DNA of 64,000 bases from Paenibacillus tundrae. GTDB lineage: Bacteria; Bacillota; Bacilli; Paenibacillales; Paenibacillaceae. The position numbers and the translations under genes were made by a program. The stretch covers positions 3,658,001 to 3,722,000 of the forward strand of contig NZ_CP145605.1 of assembly GCF_036884255.1 (NCBI RefSeq), written 5' to 3'. The notes below the pieces were generated by a model that made no database searches, was not told the DNA's origin, and worked only from the letters and a program-made list of their open reading frames with translations. Positions 9,742 through 19,321 of this stretch are shown here, piece by piece; the first letter of the stretch is position 1, and every line of letters begins with the position of its first letter.

Positions 9742-10232
9742 AGCTGTTCTTCCCCTTCCAGCTCCAGTTTCAACAACTGTCTTCCCCGCTGTAATCGCAT
9801 CTTCACTGCTGACTCACTAATTTGTAGTATGGCTCCGATTTCTCGGATCGGATAATCTTCGTAATAATATAGGTGAACCACCGATCTATACTTGACAGGC
9901 AAGGACAGCACAAGTTCAATCAACGCCTGGTCTTCAGCGTTTTCCGTTGTAAGGGGATCTGCGCCCTCCAGCTTAACCTCCCGTTTGCGCCAACCTCTGC
10001 CTAATAAAGACTTGCAGTGATTGGTGATAACCCGAATTAACCATGCCTTCTGATGCTCTGCGTCGTTGAAGGTGGGGGCTTTTTCTATGAATTTGATGAA
10101 GGTATCGTGAGTAGCTTCCTCTGCGTCCTCTCGTCTGCCAAGGTGTACCATGGCAATCCGGAACAACGTATCCGCATATGCCTCATAGATACTCATCACT
10201 TGATCGCCCGGCTCGGGCACTGATCGCTGCAT
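9738..10232 (-). CDS. ECF-type RNA polymerase sigma factor
   Basis: A 164-residue sigma-70 family protein of the extracytoplasmic function group. Region 2 is seen at residues 15-80 (YADTLFRIAMVHLGRREDAEEATHDTFIKF, then KAWLIRVITNHCKSLL). Region 4 is at residues 105-160 (LPVKYRSVVHLYYYEDYPIREIGAILQISESAVKMRLQRGR). AAGGAGGG stands 9 bases before the ATG. It is the first gene of a two-gene operon with the membrane anti-sigma factor. Such operons usually control themselves, but I could not find a convincing ECF promoter with normal spacing upstream. Confidence 0.9.
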   Translation of the reverse strand: MQRSVPEPGDQVMSIYEAYADTLFRIAMVHLGRREDAEEATHDTFIKFIEKAPTFNDAEHQKAWLIRVITNHCKSLLGRGWRKREVKLEGADPLTTENAEDQALIELVLSLPVKYRSVVHLYYYEDYPIREIGAILQISESAVKMRLQRGRQLLKLELEGEEQL

Positions 10233-10369
10233 GGTGTCTTGCCCTCCTTTATATGTTAAACACTCTTACGGACGGCATTTGGTCACATTTTGTTTTTAAT
10301 ATTTTCGAGATGGTCTTGGCATGTACGTAAAATCCGTAACCAAACTAGAGTTTACAGTCCCCATTTATC

Positions 10370-10415
10370 AAAACAAAGAAGGCTACTTCGTAGGATATCA
10401 GTCCCGAAATAGCCT
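10370..10415 (-). terminator. Terminator of the large Hyu/ABC/MFS operon
   Basis: AGGCTA-C-TTCG (10380-10390) pairs with CGAA-A-TAGCCT (10405-10415). On the minus strand a T-rich stretch follows. The gene-free gap 10233-10509 otherwise holds the promoter region of the sigma gene and nothing else I can name. Confidence 0.65.
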
Positions 10416-10509
10416 GTTGCTCACATATTATTATTGATCAAATGTTTGTTTAAATGATAATGTAGCTTCCACTTGTTCGTAACGAACGAGCATCCATGAT
10501 CATTATTAG

Positions 10510-11721
10510 CTATGTCAAGGTTGCCTCCGATGGTCGTTCATCCAGATGGGCAAGGATACGGCACAGGATAACTGCTAGGATGACATAGACAACGATCATA
10601 CCTACGATACCCTGCCAATCCTGCACACTGTACAGCACCCCTCCACCTGTTCCACTAACACTTGAACCAACATAGTAGAAAAATAAGTACAGGGCATTCG
10701 CCTGGGATACATGCTGCTTCGCCACAAGGCCTACCCAACTGCTTGCGATGGAATGTCCGCCGAAGAAACCAAAGGCAAATAGTGCAAGTCCTACAATTTT
10801 CACCCACAAGTCAGAATGAAGTGTACATAGTGCACCAGCAAGAATGATGACAAGCGTCAAAATTAGGACATGTGATCTGCCATATCGATCTGCCATTCTC
10901 CCCATCCAAGTGCTGCTTAAGGTGCCCATAATATATACAACAAACAGACTTCCAACAACAGATTGACTTAGGCTGTACGGCTCTCCAGTTAATTCAAAGC
11001 CAATATAGTTAAATACCGTTACGAAGCCACCCATCAACAGAAAACCGAGTCCGTACAGACAGAGCAGACGTGGGTTACGACATTGGGACCATAAAAGCGG
11101 CATGATACGCGAGAAGCTTACAGCGCTCTTGACGTAATTACGTGAAGGTGGAATAACAAGCCAGAAGATCAGAGCAGCGCATAAACCCAGAACACCTATA
11201 AAACCAATAGCTGTCCGCCAACTGAACCAGTCTGTAATCACACCGCTAATAAAACGCCCTGCCATGCCTCCAATGGAATTGCCGCTGATGTATAGACCCA
11301 TAGCATAGCCCAGACTGGAGGTGTCGATCTCCTCAGCCAAGTACGTCATAGCTGTAGCTGGAAGCCCTGCAAGTGCGACACCTTGAAGGATACGAAGTAA
11401 CAACAGCTCTGTAAATCCAGAACTGAACGCGCTCAGTATGGCGATTAGTGATGAGATCACTAGAGCAGCGGTCATAATGTAACGGCGCCCGACCAAGTCA
11501 GACAAAGTGCCCACAAACAGCATCGTAAGTGCCATAGCAACGGTCGTTACCGAGAGGGTTAAGCTAGACTGGGCAGGCGTAATTGCAAAAGCTGTACTGA
11601 TTTCAGGCATCAAAGGCTGCAAACTATATAATAATGCAAACGTGATAAATCCTCCGGCAAACAGTGCAAGACTGATGTTTCGAAATGTCGTCGTTCCCTG
11701 CTGAATCATTGCATTTTCCAA
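10510..11721 (-). CDS. MFS transporter
   Basis: About 400 residues with 12 predicted membrane segments. The GTLSDLVGRRYIM loop after helix 2 is the MFS signature, and a related MGRMADRYGRS follows helix 8. It resembles drug/metabolite efflux carriers of the YnfM/arabinose-efflux type, but the substrate is unknown. It is the last gene of the operon, 67 bases after the M24 peptidase gene, so export of a product of that pathway is plausible. The start may be the TTG at 11721 or the ATG four codons later; neither has a strong ribosome binding site. Confidence 0.82.
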   Translation of the reverse strand: MENAMIQQGTTTFRNISLALFAGGFITFALLYSLQPLMPEISTAFAITPAQSSLTLSVTTVAMALTMLFVGTLSDLVGRRYIMTAALVISSLIAILSAFSSGFTELLLLRILQGVALAGLPATAMTYLAEEIDTSSLGYAMGLYISGNSIGGMAGRFISGVITDWFSWRTAIGFIGVLGLCAALIFWLVIPPSRNYVKSAVSFSRIMPLLWSQCRNPRLLCLYGLGFLLMGGFVTVFNYIGFELTGEPYSLSQSVVGSLFVVYIMGTLSSTWMGRMADRYGRSHVLILTLVIILAGALCTLHSDLWVKIVGLALFAFGFFGGHSIASSWVGLVAKQHVSQANALYLFFYYVGSSVSGTGGGVLYSVQDWQGIVGMIVVYVILAVILCRILAHLDERPSEATLT

Positions 11722-11788
11722 CTTTCTGGCAGGAATGCTCCCTGATCGGCTGTTGCCAGATCGCTTGCGTGAAGCCTTCCATCAATCG

Positions 11789-13012
11789 TTATTTCGTGAA
11801 CAGTTTACGCTCCATATGGGTCAGAAACTCGAAACCATCTGGAGTCACGATCACCGTATCCTCGATTTGGAAGCCACCAGCACCAAGCTCATAGTAAGGC
11901 ACCTCAACACAAAGTACCATACCGGGCTCCAGAATGTGTTGGTCACCCGGGGAGAGGGTTAGATCATCATACAGCTCCAGACCAATAGCATGTCCTACAT
12001 GCTGACGTCGATAATGAGGGATACCTTCGCGTTGTACGCGTGATACCGCTGCATGAAATACGTCCGACGCTTTGACCCCTGGGCGCACATGTTCAAGTGC
12101 CGTCTCCCATCCACTTTTTACCGCATCAAAATGCTTTTTCATCCAAGGTGTAGGCTCACCCGCAACCACTGTGCGACCGGTATCTGCCCAATACCCTTCC
12201 AGTTGCAAACATAGATCGAAGCGAACCTGGTCACCTGATTCTATCGTGTGGAAATAATTCTCGATCAGAGGCAGCGCACTTCGTGGCCCTGCGCCTACTG
12301 CAGTCATCGCCGGAATCCCGCCGCCTTTCATCACGGCTAGTCGATAGTGGTCTGCAATCTGTTTCTCATGAACTCCTGCTTCGATCAGATCAATTAATTC
12401 CTTCTCAATCTGTTCATTCAGAACGGCTGCTTCTTGTAGCCGACTCACTTCATAGGATGTTTTGATCAACCGGATATGTCGAAACAGGGCATAGGCAGGT
12501 ATAACGGCTTCATTAGGTACCGTTTTCTTGATATCTTCCAAGATCTGTGGAGCTATCCGCATTTCATCAATTCCGATAGGCTGATGCTCAATACCCAACT
12601 GTTTCAGTGCCGCTTGAAGCGCATCTAACGGACTTTTGTGAATAACTGTGGATTGTAGCAAGGAATAGAACAGATCAATATCCGGTGTTGAAGGGTTACC
12701 TTCAATCGTGCCTTCCACGAAGAAATCGCTGTATGCAAAAATATCAACGTTCGTTATGCCAAATTGTGCGACTACTCCCAGACGATTGGTCGGGATGATG
12801 ATACAAGGTCTTGTCGATCGATCCGCAGGAAGTACCGCATAAATTTGCATCGTCCAGTTACTCGCACGCAGCTGTGAGCCAATGACATATTGGATATTCT
12901 CCGGTGTAGTCGCAATTAGAGCTGCAATCCCTTTTGCCTTCATCACTTCTTCTGCCCGCTCCCAGTTCAAGCCAGCACTACGAGAACTCTGTTGTGAGCC
13001 TACTTCTTCCAT
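11789..13012 (-). CDS. M24 family metallopeptidase (Xaa-Pro dipeptidase/creatinase type)
   Basis: A 407-residue pita-bread enzyme. The N-terminal half is a creatinase-type domain and the C-terminal half is catalytic. All five metal ligands appear present: D in RFDLCLQ, D in WADTGRT, H in RRQHVGHAIGLE, E in LCVEVPYY and E in FQIEDTVIV. This suggests a metal-bearing peptidase rather than creatinase, which lacks these ligands. It may cleave an Xaa-Pro or other iminopeptide bond, or an amide released by the HyuAB enzyme. AAAGGAGG lies 9 bases before the ATG, and the permease gene ends 4 bases upstream. Confidence 0.83.
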   Translation of the reverse strand: MEEVGSQQSSRSAGLNWERAEEVMKAKGIAALIATTPENIQYVIGSQLRASNWTMQIYAVLPADRSTRPCIIIPTNRLGVVAQFGITNVDIFAYSDFFVEGTIEGNPSTPDIDLFYSLLQSTVIHKSPLDALQAALKQLGIEHQPIGIDEMRIAPQILEDIKKTVPNEAVIPAYALFRHIRLIKTSYEVSRLQEAAVLNEQIEKELIDLIEAGVHEKQIADHYRLAVMKGGGIPAMTAVGAGPRSALPLIENYFHTIESGDQVRFDLCLQLEGYWADTGRTVVAGEPTPWMKKHFDAVKSGWETALEHVRPGVKASDVFHAAVSRVQREGIPHYRRQHVGHAIGLELYDDLTLSPGDQHILEPGMVLCVEVPYYELGAGGFQIEDTVIVTPDGFEFLTHMERKLFTK

Positions 13013-13016
13013 GTAA

Positions 13017-13850
13017 TCAAGACCTCCTTTGTTTTTTTCTTCCGCCCAGCATGCCTTCCATTCCTGTAAGCGAACGCAGAACTAGCCTAATCAGAAGAAA
13101 CAGCACCAGCGCAAATACAATTAAAACAACGGATACCACCGCTATCGTAGGGTCTTGCCATTTTTCCATATACAAAAATAACTGAATAGGCAACGTGTAA
13201 CTGTCCTGCCGCAAGAGTAATAATGCAGCTTCGACCTGATCAAATGTAAATACAAATGCAATAGAGCCCGAAAGAAGCAAGGACAATTTAAGCTGTGGCA
13301 GCGTTATAGTAAAAAATATCCGTATCGGGCTTGCGCCCATATCCGCAGCAGCCTCCCGATATACAGGCTGTAGGTTGGCGAGTGCACTCCCCACGATCGT
13401 CAGAACGAAAGGTAGAACAATGACTGCTTCACCCAAAATCAGGGCAAATAAGCCGCCTGCAATATGCATTTTGGAAAAGAGAATTAGGTAAGCAATACCC
13501 AGCGTGATTTTGGGCATGACCATTGGGGAGACGAAGAATGCCCGCAATAACCCTGATCCACGAAACGGATATTGTACGATGGCAAGTGAAGCTAGCGTTC
13601 CAGTTACAAGAGCCAGTAGTACGGCACCTGTAGAAGCAATAAGACTGTTCTTGAACGCGTGCAAAAACTGGGTCTGCTCCGCTAGATTAGCATACCACTT
13701 TAGTGTGAACCCTTCTGGTGGGAATTTACTTGCCGATCCCGAGCCTACTGACGTCATCACGATCATAAGTAATGGTAACAGCAGATAGATCGCTACCATG
13801 CCTGTAAAAACATAGAGTAGCAGCTTCGTAAGTCTGTTAGAGCTAACCAT
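13017..13850 (-). CDS. ABC transporter permease, PotC type
   Basis: A 277-residue inner permease with six predicted membrane helices. The cytoplasmic loop EAAADMGASPIRIFFTITLPQLK is the EAA motif that docks on the ATPase. It belongs to the spermidine/putrescine/iron group of importers. Its start overlaps the PotB-type gene by 8 bases, so the two permeases are translationally coupled. The substrate is not necessarily a polyamine, given the HyuAB genes in the same operon. Confidence 0.88.
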   Translation of the reverse strand: MVSSNRLTKLLLYVFTGMVAIYLLLPLLMIVMTSVGSGSASKFPPEGFTLKWYANLAEQTQFLHAFKNSLIASTGAVLLALVTGTLASLAIVQYPFRGSGLLRAFFVSPMVMPKITLGIAYLILFSKMHIAGGLFALILGEAVIVLPFVLTIVGSALANLQPVYREAAADMGASPIRIFFTITLPQLKLSLLLSGSIAFVFTFDQVEAALLLLRQDSYTLPIQLFLYMEKWQDPTIAVVSVVLIVFALVLFLLIRLVLRSLTGMEGMLGGRKKQRRS

Positions 13851-14760
13851 GTGCCTGCCCTCCTTTGCGGGAACGTCTAAACATCAGCATGTCCGCGCCT
13901 TTGTTGACGATAAGTGAGACAACGATGGAGGATACCAGCAGAAACAAGCTAGCAACGGCTGCCATAGGCCAATTCGTATCCAGGGTTCGCTGATATATGA
14001 AAACGGGCAATGTCATTACCCGACCTCCCCCAATAAGCTGAGGTGTGGTGAATGCGGTTAGGCACAGCGTAAATACAATCTGGATACCGCTTGCAACGCC
14101 TCTTGCCGATAAGGGCAGCGTTATGGTGAAAAAGGTACGCCAACTGCCCGCACCTAGATCCTGAGCAGCTGCTTTGAGGGAAGCATCACTTTGCGATAAC
14201 ACATTCAGGATAGGAAAAACCATAAATGGTAGAAAAATATGAACTAGTGCAACCACAACACCCGTCTCGTTATACATCATGTTGAAGCCTTCTTCGGTAA
14301 TCCCCAGATGAGTGAACAACCAGTTCATCATGCCTTGTCTTGATAAGAGCAACTGCCATCCATAGGATCTCACAACGGCGCTAACCAGCAAGGGTAGAAA
14401 CGTTAATAGGAGCAACCACTGCTTCAAGCCTGGTTTCTTCAAGCCCGCGATGGTGTAAGCCAATGGATACGCTAGCAGCACACTCCACAATGTAACCTTG
14501 AATGCAATCCGAAACGTCGTCCCAATCAGTTTCCAGTAATACGGGTCTGTTAGAAAAGCACGGTATGAAGCCCAGTCCCATCCCCGGATTAATTTGCCGT
14601 TCTCATAAATGTCGAAGCTGTATCTGCCAAAGATCAGCAAGCTGCCGAGATAGACGACTCCCATCAACGCTAAAGCAGGCACGAGCAGAAGAAACTGGGT
14701 CATCCAGTGACGATGCTGAGAAGAATACAAATTGACAACGCGTTCAGTTACCCGTTTCAT
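13843..14760 (-). CDS. ABC transporter permease, PotB type
   Basis: A 305-residue permease with six predicted membrane helices and a long N-terminal periplasmic-type loop after helix 1. The EAA loop reads KAAAQDLGAGSWRTFFTITLPLS. It pairs with the PotC-type permease. Its ATG overlaps the stop of the ATPase gene by 4 bases, confirming the gene order ATPase, permease, permease in one transcript. Confidence 0.88.
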   Translation of the reverse strand: MKRVTERVVNLYSSQHRHWMTQFLLLVPALALMGVVYLGSLLIFGRYSFDIYENGKLIRGWDWASYRAFLTDPYYWKLIGTTFRIAFKVTLWSVLLAYPLAYTIAGLKKPGLKQWLLLLTFLPLLVSAVVRSYGWQLLLSRQGMMNWLFTHLGITEEGFNMMYNETGVVVALVHIFLPFMVFPILNVLSQSDASLKAAAQDLGAGSWRTFFTITLPLSARGVASGIQIVFTLCLTAFTTPQLIGGGRVMTLPVFIYQRTLDTNWPMAAVASLFLLVSSIVVSLIVNKGADMLMFRRSRKGGQAHG

Positions 14761-15887
14761 GATCTATTCTCCTGATTCGATTCAGGCTCAGGTTCAGATA
14801 ACAACAGTGCATCATCCGGGTCAAATCCAATCCGTACGATATCACCGGGTGCATACCGAGATGCACCTCGCTGATGCAGAACGGTCGCCTGAATACGTAA
14901 TTCGGATGTTATTTCCAAGGTGTAGCGTATACTTGCGCCCCCATACACGCTCTCAATCACCCTGCCTTCGAAGGAATTCACACTGCCCTCGGCTTCGGCA
15001 CCAAGACGAATATACTCATAACGTAACGACAATACGGACGGTGTACCCGTTGGTTGGGCGCTTCCTCCCCTGTTTTCTTTCACGACAAGTGTATGACCAA
15101 AACAATTAACCCGAACAACCTCTCGATCTGATCCTAATACCGTTACGTTGATAAGGTTCGTATCCCCGATGAATTTCGCTACAAAATGATCCGCAGGATT
15201 CTCATAAATCTCATCAGGCGTCCCATATTGCAGCAGCTTTCCACTTCGCATGACACCAATCCGATCAGACATATTCATCGCTTCGCTCTGGTCATGCGTG
15301 ACAAAAATGAATGTGCCTCCGAATTCCCGCTGAATACGTTTCAGCTCATGCTGCATATCCAGACGCAACTGCATATCAAGCGCAGAGAGCGGTTCATCAA
15401 GTAACAACACCTCTGGCCGGTTAACTAGCGCACGGGCTATAGCCACACGCTGAGCCTGTCCTCCCGACAGTTGCGAGATAGCTCGGTTGCTGTAATCTCC
15501 AAGCTGTACTAATTCAAGCATTTCATAGACTTGCCGTTTCATCTCCGCCTTCGGTGTTTTTTTCACCTTAAGACCGTATGCAATATTGTGGAATACATCC
15601 ATATGAGGAAACAGCGCAAGCTGCTGGAATATCATGTTACTGTTGCGACCATAAGCAGGAACTCCCGTGACATCCCGCCCTCCCAGTAAAATGACCCCTT
15701 CATCTGGCTGTTCAAGTCCACCCAGCATGCGTAGCAGTGTTGTTTTGCCACAGCCACTTGGCCCCAGAAGGGAGACGAACTCTCCCTTTTGAACCTGAAG
15801 CGTTACCTGATCAACGGCGGCTCGCTCTCCATATGTCTTCCTGACACCTTTCGTTTCAATGGAAACGGTATCTTGTCCGCTGTTCAT
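14757..15887 (-). CDS. ABC transporter ATP-binding protein, PotA type
   Basis: A 376-residue ATPase. Walker A is GPSGCGKTT, the signature is LSGGQAQR, Walker B is VLLLDEPLSALD and the switch histidine is in FVTHDQ. Residues from about 240 on form the C-terminal TOBE-type regulatory domain common to importers of polyamines, iron and sugars. GGAGG precedes the ATG. It energises uptake through the two permeases downstream; the binding protein is encoded upstream beyond a 211-bp gap filled mostly by a foldback element. Confidence 0.9.
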   Translation of the reverse strand: MNSGQDTVSIETKGVRKTYGERAAVDQVTLQVQKGEFVSLLGPSGCGKTTLLRMLGGLEQPDEGVILLGGRDVTGVPAYGRNSNMIFQQLALFPHMDVFHNIAYGLKVKKTPKAEMKRQVYEMLELVQLGDYSNRAISQLSGGQAQRVAIARALVNRPEVLLLDEPLSALDMQLRLDMQHELKRIQREFGGTFIFVTHDQSEAMNMSDRIGVMRSGKLLQYGTPDEIYENPADHFVAKFIGDTNLINVTVLGSDREVVRVNCFGHTLVVKENRGGSAQPTGTPSVLSLRYEYIRLGAEAEGSVNSFEGRVIESVYGGASIRYTLEITSELRIQATVLHQRGASRYAPGDIVRIGFDPDDALLLSEPEPESNQENRS

Positions 15888-15929
15888 TCTATTCCTCCAA
15901 TCTATCCAGTTTGGTTTACGAATAGATTT

Positions 15930-16097
15930 TAGGCCGTGTCTGAAAACTCGCTGAAGTGCATCTTTTACCGCCTTTTGCCCCCTGCTGTATCACTTTCCCT
16001 TGACGTTCCGTTCCCCGGCAGGCCTGCGGAAAACTTCCTGGCTTGGAACGGAAATTCGGTAAAATCTGCGTTTTTAGGAGTTTTCAGAAACGCCCTA
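15930..16097. mobile_element. 168-bp MITE-like foldback element
   Basis: The ends TAGGCCGTGTCTGAAAACTC (15930-15949) and the reverse complement of 16078-16097 match at 18 of 20 positions. Inside, TTCCGTTCC (16006-16014) pairs with GGAACGGAA (16045-16053), and an ACCG-containing arm near 15965-15970 pairs with CGGTAAAA near 16057-16064. The whole unit can thus fold into one long imperfect hairpin. Both ends are TA, compatible with a TA target duplication as in IS630/mariner-type elements. No transposase is encoded. It lies one base after the stop codon of the binding protein gene. Confidence 0.65.
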
Positions 16098-16098
16098 G

Positions 16099-17232
16099 TT
16101 ATTGCAGCTTCGTTTTCACCAGACGATCCCACAGTTCTTTCCAAGCAGAGCTGTTCTGTGCCAGCTTGTCCCAATCCGGATTAATGCCGTTACTTTGTGT
16201 TTCAACGGAGAAGGAAGGATCATCCTTATACTTATCTGGTACTGCTGCAGTAGTACTAGTTACAGGCGTTCCGGTAGCATCTGCATAACTTGTTAATGAC
16301 TCAGCTTTCAACAACTCGTTAATGATCTCGTTAGCCACCCGAGTCTGTTCAGGTGTCGATCCTTTGACGACTTGCAGTGAATACGGGAAGGAAATAGCAC
16401 CTTCTTCAGGATAAGCAACAGCTAGAGGTGAGCCTGCATCAATCCATGTCTGAGCAACTTGTGCACTGAATGGTGCAATTAGTGCATCACCCGATTCAAG
16501 AAGTGCTTTTAACTGATCATTGGAAGTGACGAGTGTACCAATCTGATCACTATGATCCGCCACGTACTGGAATGCAGGCTCTGGATTATCATATGAAGCA
16601 CCAATCTCTTGGCCTTTAACCGCAATTAATGGAGAGATGTAAGAATAGAACATGTAATCCCACAGAGCAGTTTTTCCTTTGAATTGCTCATTCTCCCATA
16701 GGTCATTCCAACTCGTTGGCGGCGTTTGAACAAGATCTTTGTTGTACACTAATGCAAAGCTGGATACACCCCAGACGATCCCTTTATTATCCGGCTGATG
16801 AAATTGTTCAGGGATATCCTTTATATTCGTCACAATGCTTGGATCAAGTGGTTCCCACATATCATCGTTCAGACCTTTCGCCGTAGCGTCGGCATTGAAG
16901 TAACCAAAGTTAACGATTGGATCGTCAGGATTCGCTTGTTTGCCGGCAACCATCTTCGGATACATTACAGAGTTAGTGGATTCTTCAAACGTTACTTCTA
17001 CGTTTGGATGTTCTTTTACGTATTCAGCAACAACTTCTTTTGGTACAACATCCTGATTGGAACCAGCCCAAATGAACATCGTGAGCTTCACCTTTTCCCC
17101 ACCAGATTCTGAAGCCGTTCCTTCGGAAGAATTGCTCGTATTACTCGCTCCCCCGCAAGCTGAGAGTACGAGTGAAGCAGCCAGTGTGAGAGAAGCTAAA
17201 CTGAGAAAACGATTTTTCTTTGATTTAAACAT
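16099..17232 (-). CDS. Extracellular solute-binding lipoprotein, PotD type
   Basis: A 377-residue binding protein. A lipoprotein signal (LTLAASLVLSACGG, lipidated Cys near residue 26) is followed by a Ser/Asn-rich linker and a spermidine/putrescine-type periplasmic fold (LTMFIWAGSNQDVVPKEVV, then WEPLDPSIVTNIKDIP). It delivers the substrate to the PotABC-type transporter. GGGGGAAATT before the ATG supports the start. A 109-bp gap separates it from hyuB, possibly with its own promoter. A foldback element was inserted immediately behind its stop codon. Confidence 0.88.
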   Translation of the reverse strand: MFKSKKNRFLSLASLTLAASLVLSACGGASNTSNSSEGTASESGGEKVKLTMFIWAGSNQDVVPKEVVAEYVKEHPNVEVTFEESTNSVMYPKMVAGKQANPDDPIVNFGYFNADATAKGLNDDMWEPLDPSIVTNIKDIPEQFHQPDNKGIVWGVSSFALVYNKDLVQTPPTSWNDLWENEQFKGKTALWDYMFYSYISPLIAVKGQEIGASYDNPEPAFQYVADHSDQIGTLVTSNDQLKALLESGDALIAPFSAQVAQTWIDAGSPLAVAYPEEGAISFPYSLQVVKGSTPEQTRVANEIINELLKAESLTSYADATGTPVTSTTAAVPDKYKDDPSFSVETQSNGINPDWDKLAQNSSAWKELWDRLVKTKLQ

Positions 17233-17341
17233 ATTGAATTTCCCCCATCGAATAAGTGATATAGGCCAACAAAATCATCTGATTAAACCTATTTAGTTGA
17301 TGTGTTTCAATAAAACGTTAACTTTTTCTTCGTTTTCTTTC

Positions 17342-19321
17342 TCATTGAAGCCCAATCTGCTGTCGCAAATCTTCCATCATTTCAGGTATATCGTGAGGCG
17401 TTAGGGAAGCATTGCCTGCAAATCTATGTTCAACAGCATTCATCGTCCGACGTTTCAAGTAATCACGGAGTGCAAGCGGATAGTTGTTCAAAGCATTGAC
17501 CAAAGCCAGCTGCATCTCATCACTCCACAACGTTTCATACTTCTCTCTCGTATGACCGTAGTTGAAGTCCTTCGGCTCCTGCTGACGTTTATTGACACGC
17601 TCAACCCGAGTCTGCTCCTCATCCAATTCTAAATCTCGAATCACAACGCCGTACCGTTCGAATGCCTGATGATTCGATACTAGCCCACTTCTTACATCCT
17701 TCAGCACGAGTTGAACATCTCGTTCCATCGGATCACCATATCCGCCGCCACCTTGGGATAGAAAGGTAACCGTATCTCCCGGTTGCAAAAGCAGTTCATC
17801 GATTCTACCTAACTGCTCTTCGGTATCAAGACCAACATTCAGAATAGCCTCACCGTGTGTTCCCACACCGCCTCCAAGCCTACCCCATGGTTGGAACTCC
17901 ATGCGTTCCATATTTCTTGCTGTCATCACCGTATCCGGTGTACGAATCCGAACACGGAGTTGAATCCCACTTCCACCTCGGAAGGTTCCTGCTCCTCCGG
18001 AATCTGGACGAAGACCGTAATGTTCAATCACGACCGGCATCTCAGCCTCCACGGTCTCAGCTGGAATATTACGCAGATGACCTACCGCAAAATCCATACC
18101 ATCAATCCCATCCTTCATCGGTCTGGCACCTGATCCACCACAGATCGGCTGTATGACACCGACCTTTTTCTTCCCGTCGTTTGCATCGGTCATCGCCATC
18201 ATGACGATACAAGCTTGTCCTGCTCCTGCCGCAGGTACTTTGCTCGCTTGTGCTTTACTCAATGCTCCGGTGATTACATCCATCAGGCGAATAAAGGTTG
18301 CCGCCCGAGCGCCGACCGCTGCCATCGGCTCTGGATTAAGAATGGAGGCTGGCGGCGCATAATTGCGTACCAGTCGAATCATGCCAGAGTTCCACGGAAT
18401 AGTTGGATCTATTGTACGAAAATAACGGATTAGAGCAGGTACAAGCATGTAGTGTCCTTGTTGGTTATGCGTTGGAATGTTAAACGATGCCCTGACCTGT
18501 GGATCGGAACCATTGAAATCGAGATAGATATCGCTCTTGCTGATTGTCATGCTGCATCGCAGACGAATCGGATATCCGCCTGGTCCCTTTTCAAGGTAAT
18601 CCCAGAATTCATATGTTCCATCTTGAATGTCACTGACAATCGCACGCGCTTTCAGTTCCGCGTATTCCAGTAATTGTTCAATGCCCTGTTCAACTCGCTC
18701 TACGCCATATCGCGTAATCAGTTCGCCAATCCGCTGTTCTCCCCGATTCAATGCCGCCATGAGCGCTCGGAGATCACCCAAATTCTGTTCAGGAATGCGG
18801 CTGTTGTCCAGAAACATACGTTGTACAGTTTGATTAAGAACGCCAGCCTCATATAATTTAATAGGCGCAATACGAATGCCTTCCATATGAATATCATAAG
18901 CGCTGGGAGACACACTTCCAGGCACCTTGCCGCCAACATCTGATGAATGCACAAAGCACATTCCATATGCAATAATGCGTCCTTCATAGAAGAAAGGTTT
19001 GATAAGATGCATATCTGGAAGATGAGTTACCATGCCTTGTGTGGCATAGGGATCATTGCAAATGACGATATCTCCCTCTTGCCAATCTTTCACGCTCTGT
19101 ATTGTTGCGGCAGCGGGGATTCCAAGAGACAGATTGTATCCCGTTTCAAGTGGAGAGCCAAATGTCTCACCTGTTGGGGACAGTAAGTATGTTCCAAAGT
19201 CACCGGTTTCTTTGACAAAAGCAGTAAAGCCCGTGCGTAACACAACATTTGCCATCTCTTCAACGGTTGCTTGAATCCGATTATTGAAGATCTCGAGAAA
19301 AACTTTATCCACGATCATCAT
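17342..19321 (-). CDS. hyuB: Hydantoinase B / 5-oxoprolinase beta-like subunit
   Basis: A 659-residue subunit of the HyuB family. Recognisable parts are GDIVICNDPYATQGMVTHLPDMHLIKP near residue 85, HSSDVGG, and the C-terminal GGSGIQLRVRI and FLSQGGGGYGDP. With HyuA it forms ATP-dependent amidohydrolases that open five-membered lactams such as N-methylhydantoin or 5-oxoproline, or related carboxylases. The start overlaps the stop of hyuA by 4 bases (ATGA). The true substrate in this operon is not known. Confidence 0.9.
   Translation of the reverse strand: MMIVDKVFLEIFNNRIQATVEEMANVVLRTGFTAFVKETGDFGTYLLSPTGETFGSPLETGYNLSLGIPAAATIQSVKDWQEGDIVICNDPYATQGMVTHLPDMHLIKPFFYEGRIIAYGMCFVHSSDVGGKVPGSVSPSAYDIHMEGIRIAPIKLYEAGVLNQTVQRMFLDNSRIPEQNLGDLRALMAALNRGEQRIGELITRYGVERVEQGIEQLLEYAELKARAIVSDIQDGTYEFWDYLEKGPGGYPIRLRCSMTISKSDIYLDFNGSDPQVRASFNIPTHNQQGHYMLVPALIRYFRTIDPTIPWNSGMIRLVRNYAPPASILNPEPMAAVGARAATFIRLMDVITGALSKAQASKVPAAGAGQACIVMMAMTDANDGKKKVGVIQPICGGSGARPMKDGIDGMDFAVGHLRNIPAETVEAEMPVVIEHYGLRPDSGGAGTFRGGSGIQLRVRIRTPDTVMTARNMERMEFQPWGRLGGGVGTHGEAILNVGLDTEEQLGRIDELLLQPGDTVTFLSQGGGGYGDPMERDVQLVLKDVRSGLVSNHQAFERYGVVIRDLELDEEQTRVERVNKRQQEPKDFNYGHTREKYETLWSDEMQLALVNALNNYPLALRDYLKRRTMNAVEHRFAGNASLTPHDIPEMMEDLRQQIGLQ

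Noticed and set aside
10233..10330. ECF-type autoregulatory promoter before the sigma gene (TGTGACC and CGTC-like words are present)
   Set aside because: The two elements do not have the usual 16-17 base spacing, so I do not claim a promoter.
15965..16174. Small open frames inside the foldback element and overlapping the binding-protein end
   Set aside because: They come from the element's own palindromic sequence, have no ribosome binding site and look like no protein family.
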